Source: Chryseobacterium viscerum
GTDB lineage: Bacteria; Bacteroidota; Bacteroidia; Flavobacteriales; Weeksellaceae
Direction of reading: 5' to 3'
Length of the DNA stretch: 64,000 bases
Assembly (NCBI RefSeq): GCF_002899945.2
Contig: NZ_PPEG02000005.1
Location: forward strand, 434,001-498,000
Positions 38,101-45,743 of the stretch are shown one piece after another. The notes under the pieces are model-generated. The model had not been told where the DNA came from. It worked only from the letters and a program-made list of their open reading frames with translations, and did no database searches. The position numbers were made by a program, and so were the translations under genes. Numbering within the stretch: position 1 is the first letter of the stretch; every line of letters begins with the position of its first letter.

Positions 38101-38653
38101 ACTTGCATTGAGCGGACAGAAAGCTAAAGCATTGGAAATTCTGGATCTTGCAGCTAAAGAAATTCCTGCTGAGAAATACAACGACCCTCGTTCATTAAGC
38201 TCCATTGTATCAGGATACATCATCGCAGGTCAGGAGCAGAAAGGTCTTCAGCTTGCTGAGGTTCTTAAAAAAGGAATCTTTGAGGAATATGATTATTATC
38301 TAAGCCTTTCCAAAGCAGACCAAAGCTACCTGAGAAGACAAATGAGAACAAAACCGATGGAATATTCTCTTGTTGTAGCTGCAGTAACGGATGCTTACAC
38401 GAAGATCGGTCAGAAAGAAAAAGGATATGCTTATCTGGTAAAATCCATAGAGCCAATTGATAAAAAGTTCAATGTATTTATCAAAGATCTTCAGGAAATG
38501 GGCAAAGATAAAGCCATGAAAGAATCAGAAAATGTTCAGCAGATCACACCATTCTATCAGTATTTATTTGATGTCATGGAACCTTATGATTCTACTTATT
38601 CAAAAGAAAAAGAAAATCAGATAACCACTGCGATTATCAAAGCAACAAAATAA
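35168..38653 (+). CDS. DUF2723 (protein O-mannosyltransferase-like) membrane protein
   Basis: 1161-residue integral membrane protein. About 11-13 helices fill residues 1-310 and 540-670, with the GT-C-type acidic loop motif FWDCGEYISSAVKLEVTHAPG near 37-57 (first extracytoplasmic loop). DYYNREQYGDWP near 330-341 and ERDYAMVGSFYAFAIWIGMG near 604-623 are further DUF2723 signatures. The C-terminal 480 residues form a soluble periplasmic region; GDNDTYPVWAIQE near 691-703 is characteristic, and TPR-like helices follow. Family role is glycosyl transfer to proteins or lipids, inferred from fold. No partner genes are adjacent. Confidence 0.88.
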   Translation: MKNWTFRQWNTVSGWVIFVIAFFTYLSTIEPNFSFWDCGEYISSAVKLEVTHAPGAALFQIVGAVAAIFALGKGENYSIVINAMSALFSALTILFLFWTITHFVRRLLNKDFDEITKHQEISILFAGAVGALCFTFSDTFWFSAVEGEVYSMASMFIALLVWLITKWENEYQAGDSERWIILIFFVLGLSVGVHMMCMLAIPAVCLVYYARNYKFTWKNFIWANLITLGILIIVFKIIFPLIMTMFGRLEIFFVNGLGLPFHSGTIVAFILMVAICYFLIKYARKAKRKIYQTAALSVVFMMIGFSCWMVIPIRANANPPMNLNDPDTAIGMLDYYNREQYGDWPTIYGQNYTAFLDANGIEKNEDGSFKTQKTGEIYEKDEKTGTYRKTGDRFNYVFNKSQVSLMPRMFNEDKDVMANYISMYGAPDFTFNYANEDVADNPQAKQIFDELRGKYEDKSITASDYLKVKPYNLINVQKPSLLQNMDYFISFQNGYYFVRYLMWNYVGRQNDLEGNMESTKGNWISGIPFIDNVNVGNQDKMPAKFKNESTVTFFFLPLILGLIGFFFQLNRDFGRFYALLSLFILTSVGIVFYTGVKPFEPRERDYAMVGSFYAFAIWIGMGAGAILWFLQSKIKSNGANIALGVVLLGVPLMMGFQNYNVHDRSNRYTAYDYAYSVLKSLPKNDILFVYGDNDTYPVWAIQETEQFRDDVKVVNFTLASTPWNLDQVKRRTYNAMGIPSQLTHEDYRDGVNDQIYMMKKEDWEGVFSMLKEQGAPETQFQSFRKYLTQDSLTLKQAIEFIKFKSPEKDELLKMYFGEEKFEKYNILPVNKFILPVNKENALKAGIINKEDLPNVANQIMITYKGNTLYKNNLILMDLLANFDWKRPINFSSGGIYDSENIFYLNDYLQFDGFSYRLIPIQTPPTADGDMGRVDANSLYNVVKNFRWGNFKNLNAHFDETATSNIISYRMSASRAASALALSGQKAKALEILDLAAKEIPAEKYNDPRSLSSIVSGYIIAGQEQKGLQLAEVLKKGIFEEYDYYLSLSKADQSYLRRQMRTKPMEYSLVVAAVTDAYTKIGQKEKGYAYLVKSIEPIDKKFNVFIKDLQEMGKDKAMKESENVQQITPFYQYLFDVMEPYDSTYSKEKENQITTAIIKATK

Positions 38654-38662
38654 AATACTTTA

Positions 38663-38689
38663 AAACGGGACTTCGGTCCCGTTTTTTTA
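38663..38689 (+). terminator. terminator after DUF2723 gene
   Basis: AAACGGGAC and GTCCCGTTT with a TTCG tetraloop, then seven Ts. Confidence 0.92.
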
Positions 38690-38692
38690 TTA

Positions 38693-38723
38693 TTGGGAAT
38701 CCTGAATATTAAGGTTATATTTG
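38693..38723 (+). promoter_or_regulatory. predicted promoter of the following membrane protein gene
   Basis: TTGG at 38693-38696, 19-bp spacer, TATATTTG at 38716-38723, 18 bp before the start codon. Confidence 0.65.
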
Positions 38724-38741
38724 TGAAGTTAAAAATACATA

Positions 38742-40235
38742 ATGGCTGAAACAAAAAATAGCAGGTTCCCAATCTATGCTGTAATTGCTACAGTTGCTTT
38801 TAAGCTTCTTTTTTTATTGACACATTATATTCAGGAGGATGCATTTATTACCTGGAGAGTGGCCCAGAATCTATTGGATTATGGGGTAATTGGTTTCAAT
38901 GGAGACACCAAAATTTCTGCGTCTACCACTCATCTGTATGTTTTTGTGTCTTACCTTTTCAATCTTGTTTTTGGAAAGGAAAATTTTATTGAACCTCTTT
39001 TGATTTTCAATTCCATTCTGTTTACAATAGGAACTTTACTGCTTTCTCATTTGGTTCTTAAAAACCCATGGCATAAAGCGATTTTTATATTTTTGGTGGG
39101 TATTTTACCGCCAGCCATTAAAATTTCAATTCTCGGAATGGAGTACGGAATCCTGTTTTTCCTGGAAATGGCGCTCCTGTACTACGGGTTCCATAAAGGA
39201 AAGAAATGGGTAGTAACCTTTCTTCCGGTTTTAATCATGTTTACAAGGATTGATACTGTGATATTCCTGGGAATTGTATTTCTTGTAGATCTATTCTGGA
39301 ACAAAAAAATAAGATGGAATTATATTTTTGGCGGAATTCTGGGCGTTTTGTTAACGGTTGCTTTCAACTGGTTTTACTTTGGTGAGCTGGTGAATAATAC
39401 CATTACCGCAAAAAAACTGCTTTACAGTGAAAACTTCACCATCCAGCAGCATATCGGGTATTTCTTTAAAAGTTTTGGAAACTTCTGGGGAATGCTGAAA
39501 GTTCCGGGAGATTTCAATCCTCTGACGATTGTAGTATTGATTTTCGAATTGGTTTGCTTCATTTATCTGATCAGACAAAGAGAAAAGAGAAACTATTTTT
39601 TATGGATGATCTTTATCTTTGGATGGGCAAAACAGATTATTTTTCTTTCTCAGAAAAGCCTGTTCGACTGGTATTACTGGGTACCACAGCTGCTACTTTT
39701 CGTTCCTATTCTTATTTTTATATTGGAGCAGAAAGAGAGGAGAAACCTATGGCTGTCATTACTGGTTATATTCTATATTTTCCCTATGCTTATTTTCCAG
39801 ACTGTTCACTGTATTGCAACAGGAAACGGAGAATGGAACTACCGTAGAACGATTGGAACATTTTTAAACCAATATGAGAAAGACAAAAATCAGTGGATCT
39901 TACTGGAACCGGCTGGGTATGTTCCTTATTTTTCAGGATTAAAAACAATTGATGAGGTTGGATTGGTAGACAAGCAAATTCAGGAAGAAATTAAAAAGGA
40001 CAAAGTGAATTACTGGATCAATACGGTGAAAACAAGAAAACCGAAATATCTACTTTCCTACCAAAATATCTATGAAGGAAATAATGCCAATTCTTTGTAT
40101 TACCAAACCCATTACAAGCTTTTAAAGGAATTCAGAGTGAAAGACCACCTGAAAAGTGACAATAAGATTTTAGAAAAAATATATAATCTGAAACCTTCCG
40201 GAACAGACTATAATTTGTACATTAGGGTTGATTAA
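38742..40235 (+). CDS. GT-C-type polytopic membrane glycosyltransferase
   Basis: 497-residue protein with about 10 helices in residues 1-360 and a soluble C-terminal domain. The first extracytoplasmic loop, YIQEDAFITWRVAQNLLDYG near 25-44, carries the acidic motif of GT-C lipid-linked sugar transferases and resembles AftB-type arabinofuranosyltransferases, as does KISASTTHLYVF following it. The C-terminal part (WILLEPAGYVPYFSGLKTIDEVGL) resembles the periplasmic part of that group. Donor and acceptor are unknown. It is independently transcribed, directly after the DUF2723 gene. Confidence 0.7.
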   Translation: MAETKNSRFPIYAVIATVAFKLLFLLTHYIQEDAFITWRVAQNLLDYGVIGFNGDTKISASTTHLYVFVSYLFNLVFGKENFIEPLLIFNSILFTIGTLLLSHLVLKNPWHKAIFIFLVGILPPAIKISILGMEYGILFFLEMALLYYGFHKGKKWVVTFLPVLIMFTRIDTVIFLGIVFLVDLFWNKKIRWNYIFGGILGVLLTVAFNWFYFGELVNNTITAKKLLYSENFTIQQHIGYFFKSFGNFWGMLKVPGDFNPLTIVVLIFELVCFIYLIRQREKRNYFLWMIFIFGWAKQIIFLSQKSLFDWYYWVPQLLLFVPILIFILEQKERRNLWLSLLVIFYIFPMLIFQTVHCIATGNGEWNYRRTIGTFLNQYEKDKNQWILLEPAGYVPYFSGLKTIDEVGLVDKQIQEEIKKDKVNYWINTVKTRKPKYLLSYQNIYEGNNANSLYYQTHYKLLKEFRVKDHLKSDNKILEKIYNLKPSGTDYNLYIRVD

Positions 40236-40239
40236 AGGA

Positions 40240-40346
40240 TTGAAAATCGCAGAGAGTTCAGAAACAAGGGTCAAATAACTCTAATACTCTCAAACCCTCA
40301 AACTTAAAACCTGCAACCTAATATCTAAAAACTAAGACCTAAAAAA
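40240..40346. repeat. short iterated repeat upstream of DUF1697 gene
   Basis: Runs of related CTCAAAC, CTTAAAACCTGCAACCTA and ATCTAAAAACTAAGACCTAA units end next to the start codon, like the tracts before menA and atpC. Confidence 0.5.
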
Positions 40347-40347
40347 A

Positions 40348-40872
40348 ATGAAATACTGTGCTTTTCTCCGCGGTGTCAACGTAAAAGGAACCAATATGAA
40401 AATGGCTGATGTCTGCCAGGTTTTTAAAGATGCCGGAATGAAAGATGTGAGTTCAATATTAGCTTCAGGAAATATTGTTTTTTCTTCAGATAAAAATGCA
40501 GAAGATTTAAAAACAGTTCTGGAAAAAGCTATGTCAGAGCATTTTTATTATGAAGCTTTTCTGTTTGTAAAATCTCAGGAAGAGACAGCGGTTTTCTGGA
40601 ATGGTATTCCTTTTGAAAAGAACAAAAATCTCCATATTTATAGTTTTGTCGGAATGCCAGGCGTGGAGAAAGTTCTGATGGAGGAGTTTCAAAAAGCTGC
40701 CCAGGCAGAAAACGAAAAGGCAGAAATTATCAATGGTATATTTTACTGGCAGGTCCCGAAAGGCAATACCTTAGATTCTACTTTTGGAAAGGTATTAGGC
40801 AAAAAAAGTCTTAAAGATCAGTTTACCAGCAGGAATGTAAATACGTTTGAGAAGATTCTGAAGAAATTCTAA
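40348..40872 (+). CDS. DUF1697 family protein
   Basis: 174-residue cytoplasmic protein. The family beginning YCAFLRGVNVKGTNMKMADVCQVF is at 3-26 and the second signature SSILASGNIVFSSD at 39-52. The C-terminal SLKDQFTSRNVNTFEKIL is also typical, where TSRNxxT is the most conserved block. DUF1697 proteins are of unknown function with an acylphosphatase/ferredoxin-like double domain. It is a single gene; the tandem repeat array starts about 100 bp downstream. Confidence 0.88.
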   Translation: MKYCAFLRGVNVKGTNMKMADVCQVFKDAGMKDVSSILASGNIVFSSDKNAEDLKTVLEKAMSEHFYYEAFLFVKSQEETAVFWNGIPFEKNKNLHIYSFVGMPGVEKVLMEEFQKAAQAENEKAEIINGIFYWQVPKGNTLDSTFGKVLGKKSLKDQFTSRNVNTFEKILKKF

Positions 40873-40886
40873 ATAAATCATCGCAA

Positions 40887-40911
40887 TGCTTCGACGGGCT
40901 CAGCATGACAC
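40887..40911 (-). repeat. REP-like half element
   Basis: TGCTTCGACGGGCTCAGCATGACAC is the reverse complement of the core in the tandem repeat units downstream, so they can pair. Confidence 0.75.
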
Positions 40912-40970
40912 CGTTATAAATTAACTTTTAATGTAGTATGAACCCGATGTTTTTTGGATAAATCATCAGC

Positions 40971-41300
40971 TATTATAACCTCCACTTTAATATAACAGAT
41001 AGTATTAGAGCTGTCATGCTGAGCCTGTGGAAGCATTTACCAATTTAATAACCAGAGATTCCAAAGTCTTTTGATTACTACACTAATATTATTATAATCT
41101 TCACTTTAATATAACAGATAGTATTAGAGTTGTCCTGCTAAGCCTGTCGAAGCATCTACCAATTTAATAACCAGAGATTCCAAAGTCTTTTGATTACTAC
41201 ACTGATATTATTATAACCTTCACTTTAATATAACAGATAGTATTAGGGTTGTCATGCTGAGCCTGTCGAAGCATCTATCAATTTTATAATCGGAAATTAA
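40971..41300 (+). repeat. tandem repeat, 119-bp period, about 2.7 copies
   Basis: Units begin at 40971, 41090 and 41209, each with TATTATAA(C/T)C, then ACTTTAATATAACAGATAGT, then a TGTCATGCTGAGCCTGTCGA-type core followed by AGCAT, then ACCAATTTAATAACCAGAGA. Units one and two continue with CCAAAGTCTTTTGATTACTA; the third decays after about 41290. Period and identity were measured directly by eye. No coding potential is seen. Confidence 0.92.
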
Positions 41301-41409
41301 TGAATCAAAGGCTCAAAGACTATGCAATCATAGCCTGTTAAAGCAATCAAATAATTTCCATTTGTGAAACTTTCTCAGTATTTTTACTGAACTTTTTAAT
41401 TACAACAAA

Positions 41410-42219
41410 ATGATTCAGTATTTAGATAATATTTCGCACAAAGATTCAAAGAACTTTTTCCTTATTGCCGGACCTTGTATTATTGAAGGAGAAGATATGG
41501 CATTGAGAATTGCTGAAAAAGTAATCAGCCTTACAGATAAATACAATATTCCTTATATTTTCAAAGGGAGTTTCAAAAAGGCCAACAGAAGCCGTGTAGA
41601 CTCTTTCACAACCATTGGTGAAGAGAAATCTCTTGAAATCCTTAGAAAAGTAGGAGAGACGTTCAATATTCCGACAACTACAGATATTCATGAGAATGAG
41701 CATGCAGCATTAGCAGCTCAATATGTGGATGTTCTTCAGATTCCTGCATTCCTTGTACGTCAGACCGATTTATTGATCGCTGCCGCTAAAACAGGAAAAT
41801 GTGTTACCCTGAAAAAAGGTCAGTTTCTTTCCCCGGAAGCGATGAAGTTTGCCGTTCAGAAAGTGACAGATTCTGATAACCAGAAAGTAGCCATTATTGA
41901 AAGAGGAAATTCTTTCGGATATACAGACCTGATCGTAGATTACAGAGGAATTCCTACCATGAGAGAATATGCTCCTGTTATTCTGGATGTTACACACTCT
42001 CTACAGCAGCCTAACCAAAATTCAGGAGTTACAGGGGGAAGACCAGACCTTATTGAAACTGTTGCCAAAGCAGGAATTGCAGTAGGCGCAGATGGTATTT
42101 TCATCGAAACACACCCTACACCGGAAACGGCTTTATCTGATGGTGCCAACATGTTAAGATTAGATTTATTAGAAGATTTGTTACAAAAATTGACAAGAAT
42201 TAGAGAATCAATTTTGTAA
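41410..42219 (+). CDS. kdsA: 3-deoxy-8-phosphooctulonate synthase
   Basis: Condenses phosphoenolpyruvate with arabinose 5-phosphate to Kdo 8-phosphate, the precursor for the KdsB product; cytoplasmic. 269 residues, normal length. Key segments are FFLIAGPCIIEGEDMAL near 17-33, YIFKGSFKKANRSR near 50-63, TDIHENEHAA near 94-103 (with a metal or substrate His), QIPAFLVRQTDLL near 115-127, and FIETHPTPETALSDG near 236-250. It is not adjacent to kdsB here, though both lie on the plus strand. The TonB-dependent receptor gene starts 43 bp downstream. Confidence 0.96.
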   Translation: MIQYLDNISHKDSKNFFLIAGPCIIEGEDMALRIAEKVISLTDKYNIPYIFKGSFKKANRSRVDSFTTIGEEKSLEILRKVGETFNIPTTTDIHENEHAALAAQYVDVLQIPAFLVRQTDLLIAAAKTGKCVTLKKGQFLSPEAMKFAVQKVTDSDNQKVAIIERGNSFGYTDLIVDYRGIPTMREYAPVILDVTHSLQQPNQNSGVTGGRPDLIETVAKAGIAVGADGIFIETHPTPETALSDGANMLRLDLLEDLLQKLTRIRESIL

Positions 42220-42262
42220 TTGTTAAAAAAACATTAATTTTAGAAATTCTAAAACATTTCTT

Positions 42263-44500
42263 TTGAAAAAACTAGTTTTACCGCTAAGCCTTATGGTCCC
42301 TATGCTGATTTTCTCCCAACAAAGAAAAAAGGATACGGCGACCACTAGAGTGACCGATATAGAGGAAGTTGTCTTCCAGAAAAAAATAACAGGAAGAACC
42401 AATGACCTTACCAATGTGAGAATTTCAGCAAAAGAAGCGAAATCAGTAGCTTCTATTAATGGTGGGATTGAAGGATTGCTTAAGACGCTTCCTTCCGTAA
42501 ACTCCAATACCGAGCTGTCTTCCCAATATATGGTTCGTGGTGGAAACTATGATGAAAACCTTATCTACATCAATGATATTGAGATCTACAGACCTTTCCT
42601 GATCAGAAACTCTCAACAGGAGGGGATGAGTATCATCAATCCGGATATGGTATCTGCAGTGAATTTCTCAGCAGGAGGATTTGAAGCCAAGTATGGTGAT
42701 AAAATGTCTTCTGCTCTAAATATCTATTACCGTGAACCTGAAAAATTTGAACTTTCAGGAGAGGCAAGTTTAATTGGAGGCAGACTGACAACTGGTTTGG
42801 CTTCAAAAAATAAAAAATTTACTGCCTTATTTTCCGGAAGATACAGAAATACCAATCTGGTTCTTAATACCTTAAAGGAAGATACAGATTTTAATCCAAC
42901 GTATTGGGATTTCCAGTCTTATCTGAATTATCATGTTAATGATAAACTCTCCATGTCATTTATTGGGTACTATTCTAAGAATGACTATGAGATGATTCCT
43001 AAGGCAAAAAGCGTTACTTTCGGAAGCCTTCAGCAGCCTATTACTGTAAATATAGGCTATGCAGGTAAAGAAAATGACCAGTATAAAAATATGATGGGGA
43101 CATTCTCCATGAACTATAAGCCGACAGACAAATGGAAGCTTACCTTGGATGCCTTTGCTTATCAGAACAGAGAAAGAGAATATTATACCATACAGTCGGC
43201 TTACGAACTGCAGACCTTTGATCCTGTTACACAGCAGCCTGTGACATCTTTCGATGTGGGTGGGCAGATAGAGCATGCAAGAAACGATTTGTTTGTAAGA
43301 ACATACGGAACACAGTTCAGAGCGAAATTCTCTCCCAATGTAAATACTGATATTGAGGTTGGATTCAAATATGAGAAAGAAAACCTTAAGGATTTTACCA
43401 ATGAGTGGAAACTTGTAGATTCTGCCGGATACAGCATTCCAAGACCGGAAGTGATTGATCCGAGAACCGGGACTACAGGAGATCTGAAGCTTGCTTATTA
43501 TATTGCCGGACAAAACAATATTGAGCCAACAAGACTTTCCGCATATGCACAGTATTCTCAGAAATTCTATTGGGGAGCCAGTAAAGTATTTGTAAATGCT
43601 GGAGTACGTGTTGCCAACTGGAGTTTCAATAAAGAAACCATATTCTCTCCAAGAGTTCAGTTTGCGATAAAGCCTGACTGGGATAGCGATATGTTGTTCA
43701 AGATTTCCGGAGGAATCTATTATCAGTCTCCTTTCTATAAAGAGATCAAAGATTTAGATGGTAATTTTAACTCTAATATAAAGTCACAGCGCTCTATTCA
43801 GGTGATTCTTGCCAACGATTATGAGTTCCAGATGTATGACAGACCCTTTAAGCTGACTACAGAACTGTACTATAAAAAAATGGACAACCTGATTCCGTAT
43901 TATATGGATAACGTGAGGATCCGTTATTCCGGGCAGAATAATTCTAAAGGATATGCGTATGGTATTGATACCAGATTATTTGGAGAATTTGTTCCCGGTG
44001 TAGATTCATGGTTGTCTGCGAGTTATGCCAGAGTGTACGAAAATATTGACGGGAGGGGTGATATCCCGAGACCTACAGATCAGAGGCTGAGGTTTGCCAT
44101 GTTCTATCAGGATTATATGCCGAGCTTCCCATCTATGCGTGTCAATCTTACTTTAGTATATGCAATGGGATTACCAACAGGAGCCCCTGTAATGTTCAAC
44201 AGTAATGGACAGCCTGATTTTAATGCAGCTTATAATTATCAACAGACTCTTCCTTCTTACAAAAGAGTAGATTTAGGATTAACAAAAGTATTTATCGATC
44301 CGAAAGAGAAAAATAAGAGATCCGGTTTCTGGGGTAATTTTGAGGAACTGACATTAGGGGTCCAGGTTTTCAATGCATTTAATATCAACAATACGGTAGC
44401 CAACCAATGGATTACAGATTACAACAGTAATTACATGTATCCGGTTCCAGTACGTCTTACAGGACGTTTCTTTAATGTAAAACTGGAGTTCAGACTATAG
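42263..44500 (+). CDS. TonB-dependent receptor (plug plus barrel)
   Basis: 745-residue outer-membrane transporter with a TTG start at 42263; MKKLVLPLSLMVPMLIFSQ is a proper signal peptide. The plug domain covers about residues 55-155 (VASINGGIEGLLKTLPSVNS, YMVRGGNYDENLIYINDIEI, SAVNFSAGGFEAKYGDKMSS). The barrel occupies the rest and ends in an aromatic-rich strand finishing in VKLEFRL. There is no N-terminal carboxypeptidase-regulatory-like domain and no SusD partner. Substrate unknown; the copper cluster downstream is a neighbour but is separated by a terminator. Confidence 0.88.
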   Translation: MKKLVLPLSLMVPMLIFSQQRKKDTATTRVTDIEEVVFQKKITGRTNDLTNVRISAKEAKSVASINGGIEGLLKTLPSVNSNTELSSQYMVRGGNYDENLIYINDIEIYRPFLIRNSQQEGMSIINPDMVSAVNFSAGGFEAKYGDKMSSALNIYYREPEKFELSGEASLIGGRLTTGLASKNKKFTALFSGRYRNTNLVLNTLKEDTDFNPTYWDFQSYLNYHVNDKLSMSFIGYYSKNDYEMIPKAKSVTFGSLQQPITVNIGYAGKENDQYKNMMGTFSMNYKPTDKWKLTLDAFAYQNREREYYTIQSAYELQTFDPVTQQPVTSFDVGGQIEHARNDLFVRTYGTQFRAKFSPNVNTDIEVGFKYEKENLKDFTNEWKLVDSAGYSIPRPEVIDPRTGTTGDLKLAYYIAGQNNIEPTRLSAYAQYSQKFYWGASKVFVNAGVRVANWSFNKETIFSPRVQFAIKPDWDSDMLFKISGGIYYQSPFYKEIKDLDGNFNSNIKSQRSIQVILANDYEFQMYDRPFKLTTELYYKKMDNLIPYYMDNVRIRYSGQNNSKGYAYGIDTRLFGEFVPGVDSWLSASYARVYENIDGRGDIPRPTDQRLRFAMFYQDYMPSFPSMRVNLTLVYAMGLPTGAPVMFNSNGQPDFNAAYNYQQTLPSYKRVDLGLTKVFIDPKEKNKRSGFWGNFEELTLGVQVFNAFNINNTVANQWITDYNSNYMYPVPVRLTGRFFNVKLEFRL

Positions 44501-44573
44501 AATTGAAAGTAAGCAAAGGTTTTCATAAAAATCTGCCTAATTTGCTTAATCTGCGAGATAAAATAATACAATA

Positions 44574-44607
44574 GAAAGCTTCCGGAAAATTCGGAAGCTT
44601 TTTATTT
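44574..44607 (+). terminator. terminator after TonB-dependent receptor
   Basis: AAAGCTTCCG pairs with CGGAAGCTTT around GAAAATT, followed by TTT. Confidence 0.88.
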
Positions 44608-44680
44608 TCCTGAATTTTATAACAACATTACCAAATTTTATAACAATGCTGTCATAGATATTTTTAAATTTGTCCTATCA

Positions 44681-45061
44681 ATGAAAAAGATTCTTGCCAT
44701 ATTGTTTTCTATTTTCTACTTCGGTTTTTCTTCCGGAGCGGCTTTTAGCATTCATTATTGCATGAAAGAACTTGTTTCTGTGAGCCAGAAAACAAGTGAT
44801 ATCTGTGCTAAATGCGGCGTTAAAGAGAAAAAGGGATGCTGCAAAACAGAGATCAAAATAGTAAAAGTAGATGATTCCCAGAAGTCTGATTTCCTGAAAA
44901 TTGATTTTTTAAGTCAGATTTCAGAAATTCCGGTGAACCATCAGTTTGCTGTTGTTGATAAGTCTTTTTCGGCCACCAAGTTTACTCAAATCCAGATCAA
45001 TGCACCGCCTGGATATCAGCCGGTACCGATCTACATCAATCATTGTAACTTTAGAATTTAG
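44681..45061 (+). CDS. HYC_CC_PP family secreted protein
   Basis: 126 residues with a signal peptide. The three blocks that name the family are visible: IHYCMKEL near 24-31, CAKCGVKEKKGCCKTE near 42-57, and INAPPGYQPVP near 107-117. The Cys/His arrangement suggests metal binding. Homologs sit beside copper or heavy-metal genes in Bacteroidota; here a DUF3347 protein and a multicopper oxidase follow on the same strand, which fits a copper response. Molecular function has not been shown. Confidence 0.85.
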   Translation: MKKILAILFSIFYFGFSSGAAFSIHYCMKELVSVSQKTSDICAKCGVKEKKGCCKTEIKIVKVDDSQKSDFLKIDFLSQISEIPVNHQFAVVDKSFSATKFTQIQINAPPGYQPVPIYINHCNFRI

Positions 45062-45180
45062 AATCCGTCAGTCGTTTCTGGTATCATCAATTGTATACTG
45101 TTGCGAACGGCATGTCCTGATGCATTTTCTGATGCATTACCCATTCTTTATTAAAAAACTTAATTCTAAAATTTAAAACA

Positions 45181-45654
45181 ATGAAAAAATATATCATTAC
45201 AGCAGCTTTCTCTTTATTTTCAATTATTTCACTATCAGCACAATCTAAAAAGGATGCTCAGGTTTCTAAACTGTATCAGAACTATATCGCGATCAAATCG
45301 GCTTTAGCTTCAGATGATGCTGACAAAACTTCAAAAGCAGCAACAGAATTTATTAAAACAGCGTCTGTTATCGATTACAAAGTAGTTTCTGAGGGCAATC
45401 TTAACGTTCTTAGAAAAGATGCTTCTGTTATTTCTGAAGCAAGAAATGTTGCCGCACAGAGAGAAACGTTTTTAAATCTTTCGGACAATATGATTGCTTT
45501 GACTAAGCAGTTTAAACTTTCTGAGAAACCAGTCTACGTTCAATATTGTCCAATGGCAGATGGAAGTTGGTTAAGCGATGAAAAACAGATTGCTAATCCA
45601 TATTACGGGAAGTCTATGCTTACTTGTGGAAGTGTAAAGTCGGAAATTAAATAA
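45181..45654 (+). CDS. DUF3347 copper-associated secreted protein
   Basis: 157 residues with a signal peptide (cleaved near LSAQS, residue 20). A helical DUF3347 body (VSKLYQNYIAIKSALASDD through FLNLSDNMIALTKQF) is followed by YVQYCPMADGSWLSDEKQI then ANPYYGKSMLTCG. This Cys-x-Met...Tyr-Gly-x-x-Met-x-x-Cys pattern also occurs in the C-terminal part of CusB-like efflux proteins. It probably binds copper in the periplasm. It is between HYC_CC_PP and multicopper oxidase genes. Confidence 0.85.
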   Translation: MKKYIITAAFSLFSIISLSAQSKKDAQVSKLYQNYIAIKSALASDDADKTSKAATEFIKTASVIDYKVVSEGNLNVLRKDASVISEARNVAAQRETFLNLSDNMIALTKQFKLSEKPVYVQYCPMADGSWLSDEKQIANPYYGKSMLTCGSVKSEIK

Positions 45655-45679
45655 TTACCGTATTATTCTTTAAAATAAT

Positions 45680-45724
45680 AAGTTGCATAGTTTAATGTAT
45701 AATTAACTTTAAGCTGTGCAACTT
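45680..45724. promoter_or_regulatory. inverted repeat spanning a -7 box upstream of multicopper oxidase
   Basis: AAGTTGCATAG (45680-45690) and CTGTGCAACTT (45714-45724) are reverse complements at 10 of 11 positions, 23 nt apart, with TAACTTTA (45704-45711, near match to TAnnTTTG) in between. This is an operator-like layout, or a hairpin at the 5' end of the message. Confidence 0.45.
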
Positions 45725-45743
45725 CTAAAAAGTTCGAAATATT

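Noticed and set aside
40971..41300. Tandem array considered as a CRISPR array
   Set aside because: Units are 119 bp with similarity over the whole unit, without conserved short repeats and unique spacers, and no cas gene is near.
42956..43513. Minus-strand frame of 185 codons inside the TonB-dependent receptor gene
   Set aside because: The plus-strand frame has clear receptor motifs across the same bases, and the minus-strand product resembles no family.
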